From Exobasidium rhododendri (lineage: Eukaryota; Basidiomycota; Exobasidiomycetes; Exobasidiales; Exobasidiaceae): a DNA stretch of 64,000 nt. Below the pieces are notes generated by a model. That model searched no databases. It saw only the letters and a program-made list of their open reading frames with translations, and was not told where the DNA came from. The translations under genes were made by a program, and so were the position numbers. The stretch covers positions 5,208,001 through 5,272,000 of the forward strand of contig CP110631.1 in NCBI GenBank assembly GCA_026210745.1, written 5' to 3'. Positions 43,801 to 55,681 of this stretch are shown here, piece after piece (positions within the stretch are counted from its first letter, which is position 1; every line of letters begins with the position of its first letter).

Positions 43801-46800
43801 AGTTGCCCATTCCATACAGCAGTGTCCGTTGGATCCGGGTTGGGAAGTTGACCGATCTTGCGCAGACCCCAGAAGATGGGATAACGAAGATGTGCACGCC
43901 GACCGTACTTCTTTGACACGCCCACAGCACCAAAGCCCTGTTGATACACTCGTAGGTAAGAAGCGCCGGCGTGAAGCAAGTTGAATACTTCACCGAACTG
44001 GACAAACTTCTGGACAACGTCGAGTGTCAAGTTGTACACTTCAGACACTTCCGTGCACTCTTCTGGCGTCCTCATTGGCCAGAGTCCCTGGAACTCTGCG
44101 TTGTGCAAAGACAGACAGACAGGAATAGTCTGAGGAAGAAGGTAGAGAGGAGCGATGCAGCCGTGATAGTCGTTGATGTGATAAAGATCGATGGGGAAGC
44201 GTCGAATGGCTTGCGCGATACACTGATTCCACGCAGCGTAGTAGATGGCAGAAGCCATGTCGTCCATTCGAGCAGGATACGGTTCTGCTTGCGTCTGTTG
44301 TCGGAACACAGGAGCGTCGAGAAGGACATACTTGATGTTCTTGAACTGATGATACTGCACCTGGACAGAGTAGTCGACGCCTAGAATGGTGACCTTCATT
44401 GGTTCGGCTGGTGTGTCTACCGGGTACTCCACCCCTCCGATGCACGGGACGACCCAGATCAAGTCCTGATGAACGAGTGCCTTTCCCATCAGTTGCGCCA
44501 TCACACCGAGACCACCGATCTTGACCTTGATCTTCCAGTCTTCTATGTCATACTCCATCGTACCAATAAGAACAGTCCGTCGTTGATCCTTCTTGACGCT
44601 GTTGGCCAGCAAGACCGTCGACTGTCTCGACTTTATGGGAGGTCTGGCGTTCTGCGCAGGAGGCAAGACGATCTGCGAGAAGCGGGACTGTTGCTTGGCA
44701 GGTGATGGGAAGACTTCCATGTCCTTCTCGAGCGAGTCGCTGTCTTTCACGAGAGATTCGCTGTCTCTTTGGCTGCCCTCCCTACTAAAGATGGAGAGGA
44801 GTTTGTCCTTGACGAGGACGGGTAGGAATGCGTGATCTGCCGTGATGCCCACCTTGTTGAATTTGACCTGATAGAAGCCCTTCATGAATACAAAGACGGC
44901 AAGAAGACCCGTGATGATCGGGATGGCCCACAGGAGGGCAAAAAGAACAATCTGTGTATTCATGGATCCGGAAGAAACGAGCGCGAATCGCTTCGTGGCG
45001 TCGTTGATTTCGATTGTCCAGGCCAAGCTCGGTTTCATGGGAGGCGCGGTGATGTTGATCAGAGTGGGAGAAAGCGAGGACGGTGGTAGACGATCCAAGA
45101 CAGAGTCACCATCGATGTCCCCTAAGAGGTGCGTCTGATCAGGCTGATTGTCCGGATTCAAGCCCCACACATTCACCTGCGCAATGGCAGGCCACTCCGT
45201 CATGAATTGATGCTGCCACTGTCCGTCGGAGACCAGGTGAAACTCATTTTCGAGTCCAGCATCGTATCCGTATTGATTGTACGGACCGTTCCAGAATAGA
45301 TGCGGGAATCTCCTCGCTGCTTCCTTGTCATTCTGCAGGTCACCCTCTTGCACAATGTCGCTTGTTCCGGTCATCCGATTGAAGTACTCTACTCGAACGT
45401 GCGTCCCCTTCCACGCTTGTCGGCTAGTGCCTGACCATGCCAAATCTTGGATGCTGGTGTCCTCCCCAGTGTAGGGCGTCCACGAGCTGAAACTAGATCC
45501 CCAGTTGGTCGTGTATCTCCATAGATCTGCTCCAGCTGCAGAATGCTGCAAGAACAGATCACCAGACTCGTCCTGCTGCACTAGACTAGTAGAGTAGTTG
45601 GCAACTCGAGGAAAGACGACTGCATTGTTGGCTTGACCTATTCGAAAGAAGAAGTGATCCGTTGCATTCTTGACTTGGTTGCCCACGGTGACTTCATGGG
45701 TGCCGTCGTCTACGTTGTTGAGTTGCGCTGACCAGGACCACACCGACGGGATCATGCTCTGCATCACGACATCCGGCACAGGTACGTCGGTGCTGCAGAC
45801 CACGCTAGCAGTGTCGAGTAGAGGTACTCGGTTCGTCAGCGTAGTAGAAGAGAGGGAAATACTTTCCGTGACTGCATCGCAATCGACAGCGGCAGAAAAG
45901 TACAGCTGAATCGAGACAGTGTCTGATTCACCGTCGCTCGTGTTTGATAGCAGGCGAGCGTCGTGGCCATTGAGTGGGTCGTTATTCACCATGAATCGGG
46001 TAATGACTGGCAGGGGAGCAACGTAGTACTCGATCGGCACATACGCCTTGTACCCGTACGCATCCAACGTCATCGAGCTGAGACATCCAGTGGCGTTTGT
46101 GGAGCCATTAAGGCCGAGGAATTGAGTAGAGTTCTCCAGCTGAATAATGTCGTACGGGTACAGCAGGTTTTGAAGCGTACTACCACCATCGAACGGAGCA
46201 AGCAAGGCCGTCGTCTGGGGGGATGGCGTCGCATCAGAGCAGTCGAAGGTGTAGTCGGTGGTCACATTGTCGTTGGAGTATACTAGCCAGACCGGCGTGT
46301 TGCCTGGCCCGTCGACGGTAAAGTTCTGAACGTTGGGCACGCCCGATCTCATCACTGACCACATGCCCGTCTCCGTCGCCAGACCACTTGAGCCTGGGTA
46401 GTACAGATCGCGGGTCTGGTTGGTTAATTGCTGAAGCCAGCCGCCATCATTAAGGACGGGGAAGTGAGCTCGAAGATCGTACATGTGCTTGTAGATGTTT
46501 CGAATCGGTGCTGATGGATCTCGGTGGTCGTAGGAGACGGTGTTGTCGTGACATCCATTTCGAGCAGCCTCCACTGGAAATTGGTAGTACTGAGTCGAAT
46601 CAAGAGCGTAGCAGCCGTGCGTCTGCCAAGCACTGGAAGCAGAGATGGGCTGCCTCCCAAAGATGTAGTTGCTGGCAGTGTTGTCGAGAACGTAGAAGGC
46701 CTGCTCTTCACCCCAAAGAACGAGCGGTATTCCCGGTAGCATCAGTGTGGTGACAAAGTTGCCTAGTAGCTGTCTCTTGACTCCATACTCGATTGCAGGC

Positions 46801-48333
46801 CATCTGAACAGATCCGGATTGACTGTTCCATACATGTGACGAGGATCAAAGTCGCCCGTGTTGGCATTCGTCAGGTCGTTTGTGATGAGAAGCGTGTTCC
46901 ACATGTCAACGAGGTTCAGCGGGACGTCGTATCCTGCTTCGAGGTTGCCGTCCATGCCGAGGAATCTGGTCAGCGTGCGGTATACTGAGTAGTGGAAGGC
47001 TGCTGCGTCGAGTGCTGACTGATTTGCCACTCGGACAGAGTACTCTTGCGTGCTGTGACCAGCGACGACTGCTTCGGTGAGGTTGGGTGGCAGCATGTCC
47101 GGCTGTCTGCCCCGTCCCACCCACACCGCACCGATGTCGTTGCCGGACGTGATCTCACCAGCCAGGAAGAAGTTGTCCTTCCCATGTCTACGAGCGCAAT
47201 TCCGCATGGCATGATTCATGAATCCAAAGGCGTCGACGGTCGTCTGCATCGCCTTATCGTATCGAAAACCATCGATGTCGAGCTGAGCGATCAGCATGCA
47301 GTAGAAGTTCTCAATCTTCTTCCTCGTCGGTCCGTGCCACTCTCGGAGTCGATCTTGTACCGATGCAAACTTGGTGAGTTGACGTCGATAGTCTGGATAC
47401 ACACCAAATGCCTCTGTATCACCATACTGGTCGAACTCGCCATCGTAGCAACCGACGAATTGCTCGTTCACGCTCTCATCTACCGGATAGCCCGTCTCGT
47501 TCCAGAAGCGAGGATACTGGCAGGTGGCATTGTATGTTGTGCCGATCTCAAAGTCGAGATACTGCCGGTCCGTCTTGTACAAAGTGGGGTGCTCCTTGGG
47601 GTCGAATGGAGCAGTGACGTTGAGGTACCCTTCAAAACCAAGCAGATCGCCCAACCTGTCAAGCAGAAGGAGAAATGCACGGATCTTCATCAGCTTAGCT
47701 TACGTAATCCGCACCACTTCCAATCGCGCGATTCCCGAATTTGAAATATTATCGCAATAAAAGTGAAAATGAGGGAAGGAAGGAGAAGACTCACGTTGCA
47801 TAGGTGTTGTCCAGGATGATGTACATCCCTCTGGCGTGGATGGCGTCGACTACGACATGCCATGTCTGGAGATCTCCAAAATGGGCGTCGAGTAATGAAA
47901 GGTCCACGGGTGAGTAGCCGTCATACACCCAGGGCAAGTTCAAGAAGACCGATCCGGCCAAATAGAGACCCTTGATGCCCATGCCTTGTAGATAATCCAG
48001 CGTGTCCAGCAGACCTCGCAGATCTCCTCCGTGTCTAATTTGATTTGAATTTATGTCTCGCTCAAAGTAGGTATTGTTGATGTTGTCGTTGAAGGGATCT
48101 CCATTGACGAATCTGTCCAGCATTAGTGTGTAGAAGGGGAAACGCCAGCTTGTCGGTGAGGGGGTGTAGGTGTGACCGGCTCTTTCTCCCCAATAGTCGG
48201 TTGGATCCCTCGCAGTCCTGTTTGTATTGAGATTGTAGGCGATGTATTCCGGGTCATAGCGATACCCTTGCACCATGAACGATGCCAACGCCACGAACGA
48301 CCACATCGACAGAAACAGAAGAAAGGACGGCAT
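40866..48333 (-). CDS. ags1: Cell-wall alpha-1,3-glucan synthase (Ags1/Mok1 type)
   Basis: Synthesises alpha-1,3-glucan at the plasma membrane. Two exons (47795-48333, 40866-47655) joined by a 139-base intron give 2,442 residues, the usual size. A signal peptide leads to an extracellular GH13 amylase-like domain with DGYSPVDLS, GFRYDKAM (nucleophile Asp near 311) and FLAGEIT (Glu near 346). A transmembrane helix near 1090 is followed by a cytosolic GT5 glycogen-synthase-like domain with KIGGLGVMAQ near 1225, FVGRWSMQKG, and SRDEPFGLVAVEFG near 1592. A Ser-rich linker with a tandem repeat lies near 1740-1800. The C-terminal 420 residues form the multi-span region thought to export the glucan. 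All key residues I can check are present. A TATA element lies 116 bases upstream. Confidence 0.96.
42790..42965. repeat. Degenerate tandem repeat in glucan synthase linker
   Basis: Four to five degenerate copies of a unit of about 14-15 codons, with consensus RPS(I/M/S)D(Q/L)(R/K)xS(L/M)G(T/N), sit between the GT5 domain and the C-terminal membrane region. They are visible both in DNA and in protein. Confidence 0.75.
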
Positions 48334-48448
48334 GGTGCAGCAGCTTTCGACCGTCGTACGTCACGGAAAAGAGACGCAACGAACAAGAGGACGTAAAGGA
48401 GGGTGAATGAAGAGAAAGAAACCGCTATGAATTCCGGGGACGTTCATC

Positions 48449-48454
48449 TATATA
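48449..48454 (-). promoter_or_regulatory. TATA box for the glucan synthase gene
   Basis: TATATA, 116 bases upstream of the start codon at 48333. Confidence 0.45.
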
Positions 48455-49112
48455 TCCTCTTGTGCATCATTCTCCATCAGCAGACTACGCAGAAACCCTC
48501 ACACACTCAAAGACGCAAGATAATTATTCAATGAAAAACTCTAAAATTACATAGAACGGAAATGCAATGGTAATGGAGGTGGTTTCAGACTGGGGGGCTC
48601 AGTGATTTTGACGATCTCTTTAGACGTCGGCACAAAGCCCTGGTGATCCTCCTTTCATGATTGCCTGATCTTGTCCATCAAGTCTGCTAATTTAGCCCGT
48701 CCGGTCATAGAGCCCGAGCTAGGTGGCTGCTTAACTTTAAAGGCTCGCTTGAGATGAATTATGTATGGAGCTGCTCTGCCGGTGCTAATCAACTCCCACG
48801 CAACGCTTTGTGGGCCTTGGCACACTCGTATGTTGGGAAAAATCATCATCAATCTCCACAAGGGACAAAGGGCGAAGTAGGGGAGGGAAGTAATAGCCCT
48901 TTAATATAAGTCGGGATTTCCTACCATGTCAATATATTGATACAGGACAAGTAGTAAAGGAAATACACAGATTGATCGTCTCGGAGCGCTGATGGGAAAT
49001 TTGGGGAGATACCTAGAAAATTCCCCTCGGACTTCTCTTCTTCCTCGATTGTCCAGGTACATTAAACGCAAACACATACTAATGCTGATGATGGACGCTT
49101 ACAAAAGTTCTC

Positions 49113-49466
49113 ATGGCGACAAGTACCAAGAGCAGCAGCATATATAAAGAAATAAAAGAAAAGAAAGACCGGACAGCCCTCGATGAAGAAGGGCTACCCC
49201 TTTTTGCCGCGAACGACGCTGTAATGTCTCAGAATCGTGAGATAACGCCGCTTCGCAAACAGGCGCTAGTGAATTTACCCTACTCATGGGAAAATCCTAT
49301 CGCTTTCGTCTTATATCTTGTAGGTAGGATTAGTGTATTGTTTTCTTATGTTCCCTACAGAGGTGCATGGCGAATTCATCAACAAGCGCAGGGACGAGAT
49401 CTGCGTATTTTCCTCTCTACGCGAGCTTTCGTAAATCGTGTCTGCGTGACGGGCAAATATTTTTAA
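49113..49466 (+). CDS. Doubtful 117-residue frame, unknown
   Basis: An ATG-started frame of 117 codons with no recognised family. Its middle (SWENPIAFVLYLVGRISVLF) is hydrophobic and could be a membrane or core segment; the N-terminus is Lys/Glu-rich. Codon use is more AT-rich than in the firm genes nearby and I found no continuing exon. It may be a decayed gene end, a lineage-specific small protein or a chance frame. Confidence 0.3.
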   Translation: MATSTKSSSIYKEIKEKKDRTALDEEGLPLFAANDAVMSQNREITPLRKQALVNLPYSWENPIAFVLYLVGRISVLFSYVPYRGAWRIHQQAQGRDLRIFLSTRAFVNRVCVTGKYF

Positions 49467-49999
49467 AGTTGAGCCCGAGGGTGTAGTGATTTTACTTGTT
49501 CAAAATTCAGATCCACACACTTATAAATAGAAGAGTAGATGCTGCAGCGGCAAATGAGAGTCACTCAAGGCTAAGGCGTCGGCCTCGGTCTCGGACGTCA
49601 TCTCGTGAGGGCTCGCTGCCACTGTGGCTTTGGTTCTGGTGCTCTTACAAACTGCACCATGACGACAAGGATCTGCCCTGCTCCAACAGATTCGAATTGC
49701 CGATGTGGTACGGCTGGTGAGGCTCTGCTCGGGCCACTCTTCCTTTTTTTCCTTTTGCGAGCTCAGGAGTCTTCATCTCTTCTTCACACGAGGCAACGAA
49801 AAGGAGAATTCGAGAAAAGAGATGGCTTAAAGTTGCGGTGAGAGTCGCCCGTTGGACATTGGGACTAGCAAGAGACACTCTCAGCGACCTTTTGACTTTA
49901 TAGGGTTGAGGGAGCATGCAAGTGTCTCTCTCCTTCGTCTCTCTCCTTCTTTTCCAGCATGTTCCTGTGTAGTGCTTGTTGAAATCAGCAGCTCAGATC

Positions 50000-50019
50000 G
50001 CGTACGAATAATCGTACGC
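50000..50019. repeat. Perfect inverted repeat, 8-base arms
   Basis: Arms GCGTACGA and TCGTACGC flank a four-base spacer ATAA. Confidence 0.85.
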
Positions 50020-50027
50020 CTGGAGCT

Positions 50028-50043
50028 GTGCGATTAATCGCAC
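50028..50043. repeat. Perfect 16-base palindrome
   Basis: GTGCGATTAATCGCAC is self-complementary without a spacer and starts eight bases after the preceding inverted repeat. Both share the core CG(T/A)... arms ending in CGCAC or CGTACGC, suggesting related sites. Confidence 0.85.
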
Positions 50044-50569
50044 GCATCTTTGACCCCTTCTAGAGACATCAATAATGGTCAGATCCCCTTCCTTCATTTG
50101 TCTCAAACTCATCTCACTTCCCCTATCTTGCTGGTCTAGTGTCTATTTAAACAGCATGTATCCCCGTTGTGTCTAATTCCCTCAATCGATCTCATTCTCT
50201 TCTCAACAGTGCTCGTGAGGATGAGACTCAATCAAGTAGCCACACTGCAGTGTCTCTTGCGAGGTGGCTTGTGGAAAGTCGTGGAAAGTGCAGCGTTGGC
50301 GGCGTTGTCTAGACGGCATACGTAGGAGAGAAAGGCACGGACATCGACATGGTGTGCATCCACTACTTCGAGGGCGAGTACATTGTTGAGCGCTGGGGCA
50401 TAGTGCAGACACCAGCACAACCGAGAAGTACAGCCAGTATCCTTTCCTACTCATTGCAGAAGCGTAAAGTGAAGCGGCCCGATGAAGCGGGTGGTTAGGC
50501 AGGGGAAAGCACAATGCACGTGCATCTGTCTTGCTATGCATGCTGATGCGGATGGAATTAGAGCACCTC

Positions 50570-50575
50570 TATAAG
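50570..50575 (+). promoter_or_regulatory. TATA box (TATAAG)
   Basis: Lies 119 bases upstream of the ATG at 50689. Confidence 0.4.
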
Positions 50576-50688
50576 AAGCAATCCAAGGGGGTGGGGCCAT
50601 CTGCAAAACAAAAAAAGACCTTCACTCTCCATCAGCAAGATATTCGAGACATCCATCCAGAGAACGCTTTCATCGTCACACCTCCGAG

Positions 50689-51349
50689 ATGCACTCTTCC
50701 CATTTCTCAACAACCTCGGTGTGGGATGCGGATGTAGAAGGCAGTGAGGCGACCTGCATCGAGATGCCTGTTGCACAGCTACCCTCGCCATCAAAGACAT
50801 CCACTTCTCAAGGTGATCTTCCTCTCTACTCACCTGCATCATCAACGAGTAGTCAGCCGGCTAACCTTTCGGATTGCGAGCTACCGAAGACGACACCCCT
50901 GCCCGCTCCTGCTCTCCCCCTTCCCGAGGCCACATCCAGCAGTCATCACTCGGCTGCTGTCCCTCCAGCTGATACGACTGATTATGCCGCATCCACGGAT
51001 GCATCCTGGACATCAAGTTTCTCCAATGGATGTCGCCTGCCAAGCCACTGGCCCTCCTTCGATGCGGTCTACCTATTCTTGTCGCAATTTCGAGCCCTCT
51101 GGATAACGATCTACACCATCTGCCTCGGAACAGGTCTCGTCGTCGCCTGCAAATGGCTTCTTATGTTCTGCAATATAGAGATTGGGGAAGCCTTTTTGGT
51201 CGTGAGTGTGCTGGCTCTACGTTTGTCTCCCCCTTAATAGCTCCATTGACTCTTTCCCCTGCGCCTATCTTGATCAGGTGATGCTGCTGTGCTATGTTGC
51301 CGCTACCGTCAACGCTTTGATCGTCTTCGTTCCGGAATTTTGCGCATAG
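50689..51349 (+). CDS. Small two-helix membrane protein, unknown
   Basis: Two exons (50689-51201, 51278-51349) give 194 residues; the intron GTGAGT...GATCAG keeps the frame. The first 125 residues are Ser/Pro/Thr-rich with no cysteine-rich or catalytic motif and are probably disordered. Two hydrophobic helices follow (ALWITIYTICLGTGLVVACKW and a second one spanning the exon junction, AFLVVMLLCYVAATVNALIVFV), ending FVPEFCA. No signal peptide is present. No family is recognised. The intact junction, TATA element and hydrophobic second exon argue that the gene is real. Confidence 0.65.
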
Positions 51350-52342
51350 GCTGTTCAGGGTCCCTCATTCGTTGAGGCGTGGAAAGTGGGGTGATGAGTA
51401 GCCCGATGAGTGCAATAGCATATATGACTGATACTTTCAAGCTGAGCAACTTGTGATGAAGACATTGTACCGTGTAACATGTTCCTCTCTGTCACGTCAA
51501 GCATCGCCCTGTACAGCATTCCGTTGGCTTCCACTCTCTAAATGTTGAGAATACCACGCTTCACCACACTTCGCTGTGAGGCTTGTACCGTCCACGGGGA
51601 GCTGTCCGTCCTTCTTTACATATGATCGCCCCACTTGACGTAGCTCATAAGAGTGCACATCACATCGGATACCTTATATGCCGGAATGGTGCTCATTGCC
51701 CGCAGTGTACATTTAACAGCGCTGCGATCATCACCGGCGCACAGACTTGCTCTTGGCTCCAGTGATGGACGACCGGGGTTGCTGGTGTCGAGAGACAACT
51801 AGCGTTTTAGCTCACCACCAAGAGATCAAAAGATGAATTACAAATCAAGATTGCAAATCTTAATTTTGATTTTCTCCAACTTGCAAGCGTTAACAGGGTT
51901 CTCTCCGCGGGTGGGGCAGAAGACGATCAATATCAATTTCAAATTTCCCAAAGCCAAGACTCGAAGAATATGAAAAAGTATAAAATCGCAGATCTCATGG
52001 ATTGTAGTTATAGTGGGCTTCTTACTAAATAGTAAGCGTGTTTACTTTCATTTCGGCAGGCAATCTGGGACGTGCGCTATGCATGGGGCGAGAGAGAGAG
52101 AAAGATAGATGGAGAGGCTGCAACGGCTTCGGATTTGTCATTCATTCATTCCCCAGACACAAGTCAAATGATCTTTCTGAGAATTCTGGAAAATTTCAAT
52201 TTGCTTCTCTCTCCTCGTGTTGGTGGCATCGAGATGATGGCACGATTAGTCACTCGGTCCTTCCCACTTGTCTTCAACTTCAAAGCGGCTTGTGGATAAG
52301 GGCAGTATCTTCAAAGACACCACCGCGCTGGTACATTCAAGC
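51350..52342. other. Intergenic region, no gene seen
   Basis: About 1 kb. An AT-rich stretch at 51830-52040 includes a TATAAAA near 51980. The rest shows no gene-like frame. Confidence 0.55.
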
Positions 52343-54080
52343 ATGCGCGAGATGATGTCGAAGATGGTCGTTGCCATCCTTGCACTTTTCTGCTGCCTGT
52401 TTACTGCCTCGTCAGGGTTCAAGTTGCCTATGGCTGACACTATTGATGCACGAGACATCAGCACAACCTTCTCGGGGGGCACAAACAATGAAGGCGAGGT
52501 GCGTATCATGAAGCTTGATCGTGTCTGGAGCACGCATACTGACCACCAAAAGGCTTCTTTTCTTTCTGCTACATGCAGGCACATGGCCCCATCGTTGCGC
52601 CTGCCGGCTCAGTGTTCACCGCCACTAACGTCGGCTCGAGTGGCGAGCAAATAGCTGCATACTGGACGCAGAACCCCAACAATCAAGCTGCAACGCAAGC
52701 ATTCATCATGATACATGGCAAGCTGCGTGATGGTGACACAGTGAGTGTTCGAAGCGATGGGATGCAGGAAGGATCTGCAACATACTGATGAGTCTTGCAA
52801 AACAGTACTGGTCGACCATGAGCTCTATCCTTAGTTCTGCAATGGCGGACAATACACCAGGGGTGGACCCTAATTCCATCATAGTAGCTCCAGAATTCTT
52901 CTCCACCATCTTCAATTCAGGCGTGAGTCAAAGCAGTGCAGCCTGGAAAGGAGGATCTTGATTGCTCACTGTGCTGCCTTTGCCGCTCTCACTCTTCTTT
53001 TGCAGCAATATTCCAACACTGAGCTAGGGTGGGATGACGTGAATGGTTGGCAGGCAGGTGATACTGCCACCCATCCCTCTGGCACGACATTGACTTCCTT
53101 TGATGCTCTCGATGCTCTGGTGGAAGTCTTTGCCAACACGACGACGTACCCTGCCATGAAGAACGTCACCGTCGTTGGACACGGAGGAGGTGGTCAATTA
53201 AATCAAAGATACGCCATGGTCGCAAAGGTGAGAGAGACACTGTTGAGTCGGGGTGGTGGTGACGACACATGCTGACTCTTTGACACGGCAGAGCAATCCC
53301 CCCAACGTCCACGTCCGGTACATCCACGGGGACCCTTCCTCGTGCGCTTACTTCACAACCGATCGACCAACACAGATGAACAGTGGGTATGCTCTGCCCT
53401 CCAAGGCCTCCTGCCAGTACTACAACACTTGGCGATACGGCTTCGACAACTTCACCGGATTCGACAACGACCTACAGACACCACAGCAATACTTTCAGCA
53501 ATACATCACCCGCGACGTCATCTCCATCGTCGGTCTGCAGGATGTGATGGCTGATGGCGATACCTACTGCATGGCCAACATGCAAGGCGGAAGCATGCGA
53601 AGGGATCGGAATCTCGCTTGGTGGCAGTACGTCAACACACTGGCGAGAACCAATGAGAACCTGTACGGATTTCCTGCTACGTACGACACGCTTCCCGACT
53701 GGTCAAACATCAGTGCAAACGCTATCCAGCTACAATTAGTCGTCGTCGAGAATGCTGATCATAACGCTGGAGAGGTCTTTGGTAGCTCAGAAGGCCGAGC
53801 TGCGCTTTTCTCGACCAGCAGCATGCCGACTGGTTGGAGACCGGATGGCTGGACCGCTACTGCCACAACGTCCAGCGGAAGCAACAGCACCGTGCCAGCT
53901 TCCTCCTCGTCCTCCCCTGCCTCTTCACCTTCACCACCCTCCTCTTCCTCCTCCTCCAAGGCGTCATCATCAGCGTCTTCCGTAGCATCGACATCCTCAG
54001 CAACAGCAAACGCATTCGCAACTCCCCTCTTGATCCTTCTCGTCTCTCTCGTTGCTTCCACTCTTGCCATTCTTGTATAA
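52343..54080 (+). CDS. GPI-type paralogue of the WSC hydrolase, nucleophile lost
   Basis: Five exons (52343-52498, 52579-52740, 52806-52922, 53006-53227, 53292-54080) give 481 residues in continuous frame. A signal peptide lies near residues 8-26 after MREMMSK. The fold matches the hydrolase domain of the gene at 27495-31164: strand AFIMIHGKLRD for AIIVVHGLNRD, IIVAPEFF for VAIVAPYF, YPAMKNVTVVGHGGGGQ for YPNMKQIVVAGHSLGAQ, and ENADHNAGEVFGS for DIGHDAGQMFAS. The position of the catalytic Ser is Gly205, so serine-hydrolase activity is probably lost, although the His is kept. A Ser/Pro-rich stalk and a hydrophobic C-terminus (FATPLLILLVSLVASTLAILV) indicate a GPI anchor. It has no WSC domain. 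It may act as a binding protein or pseudoenzyme at the surface. Three alternative ATGs at 52343, 52352 and 52355 differ by at most four residues. Confidence 0.82.
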
Positions 54081-54235
54081 AACATCAACGCTGCTCCTTT
54101 CATCACTGGACAATTACTATCATTCGTGCGGCATTGCCTAATATATTCATCAACTATCGTGTACAAGTCCTGGCTGTCTGGCAAGCTCTTGATTGTTTGC
54201 TTCTTTCAACGCCTTATCACAGACACTACGCACCT

Positions 54236-54972
54236 TCATGAAAGAGCGGATGCTGCATCCTTCTGGGCAGTCAAAGTCCGCGCTTGTCTACTGTTGGTAT
54301 AAGAGAGGTAGGTGTTCCAACCCAAGGCTATGCTGTTGATGAAGAGGACTCGATCGGAGAGTGGTATGATGCTCTGGTTGATGATTGAGGCTGGTGTGAA
54401 GACTACGAAGCCGACCTTCCAGGTGTCGAACCAAGCGGCCTTTAGCTTTGCTCGAACATCTGCCATCGTGCCCCCTTCTAGCAGTGTCATGGACGTGAAG
54501 AACATGGCAGGAAACAAGGGTCCGGCAGTGCATTGATCGACGCCGACTCGCATCGCTGTCTGGATGACAATATTAGGGTGTCGGATACGACCAAGAAAGC
54601 CGAACCAGACGTGCATAATCGGCGCAAAGACTGGCAGTGTAGACGATTAATAAGACTGCGTCAATATGAGGGATCCACTCCGATCATTCATGCACCCCTA
54701 TGACTTACTGAAACCTCCGTACACGCCCATGCGAGCGGTTCTTCTGTAGTCGTGGTCGGAGATTGAACGGCTTTCAATGACATGCTGAGACAGGGCGTCT
54801 CCTGTTATGCCCAGTGTCGCTGAAGTCACGCACTTGGCCGGGAGAGAACGAGTGGCAGCATTGAGAAGCGACCTCCTGCACAGTCACAAGTAAGAGGGGG
54901 AATATGATCTGAGCGCTTGCTGACATCAGCGCAAGTCACCTCCTCTGATCGAACTCACAATCGAGTCGTCAT
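54236..54972 (-). CDS. Mpv17/PMP22 family membrane protein
   Basis: Small integral protein of the mitochondrial inner or peroxisomal membrane; the family is linked to channel activity and metabolite homeostasis. Three exons (54959-54972, 54709-54875, 54236-54630) give 191 residues, the family norm. The first exon is only 14 bases (MTTRL with the split fifth codon), placed because it alone supplies an in-frame ATG and a GTGAGT donor. Visible features are SLPAKCVTSATLGITGDALSQ, DYRRTARMGVYGGFIFAPIMHVWFGFL, and the C-terminal family block WKVGFVVFTPASIINQSIIPLSDRVLFINSIALGWNTYLSY, here normally WP.W..INF..VP...R....N.....W..YLS. The gene is convergent with the GPI hydrolase paralogue, 155 bases apart, without functional link. 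Confidence 0.88.
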
Positions 54973-55681
54973 TCGTCAATGCTGTCCTGACGGTAGCCCA
55001 TCTTATGCCTGGCAAGAGGAATCTTAATCTACTTTCCAGATCTTATCCTCCGCCCCTTTTTCCCTGTTCATCATCTTCTTCTCCTGCCGATCTGACTGAC
55101 CCGCCGGCGCGAATATCCAGCCACGCGTCGATGTGCCGCCAAAAGCCTTCACCCGAACTAACAGCGAAGTCTATACGATCTAAACGCCGCGATGGAGAAA
55201 GTATGGTGTCGTCTCACGACGTCTGTGTATCGCACAGAAGATTCTCGTCGTCGAGAGCAGTGTCGTGGGCGCCCTTGTCGCTTGCTCCTTCTGGCCGAGT
55301 CTTTCCCCGAAGTCAGATCACACGCCACACACACCTGCATTTACCATGATCACGCGTGCTCCAAGAAGAGCGAAGACGATAGCATTGCTCGGTGTTACTT
55401 CCACACTGACTCCTACCACGAAGCTTCATCAAATCACCGCCTTTCGGGCATAAGGAGACATTCGTGTTTTGTCGTCTCCCTAACGTACACACTTTAACGC
55501 CGAGTGCATCCACAAGTAAAAGCAAGGTACCCGTCTGTCTGCAGGTCGGTACCGAAGCAAAGCCTTCATGTGGCTGTGAAGTGTGTGTAGAAGGAGAAGG
55601 AACCCTTGAGCTCCTTCAGAACTTGCCAGCCTGCTCTTCTGTCCGTCTCCCCACCGTTACAGATCACGTTGCCCTCCAAAG
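54973..55681. other. Divergent intergenic region
   Basis: 709 bases between the Mpv17-family gene and the secreted-protein gene at 55682. No clear TATA element and no gene are seen. Confidence 0.55.

Larger units (their letters stand above)
48334..50688. other. Intergenic region with one doubtful frame and two palindromes
   Basis: 2.35 kb upstream of the glucan synthase gene. It holds a TATA element for that gene, a doubtful plus-strand frame at 49113-49466 and two adjacent perfect palindromes at 50000-50043, each listed separately. The rest shows nothing gene-like. Confidence 0.5.

Noticed and set aside
47656-47794. Apparent frame break in the alpha-1,3-glucan synthase gene
   Set aside because: It is a normal 139-base intron with GTGAGT and GACAG ends; splicing restores DNTYATLGDLLGFEGYL, the expected conserved sequence.
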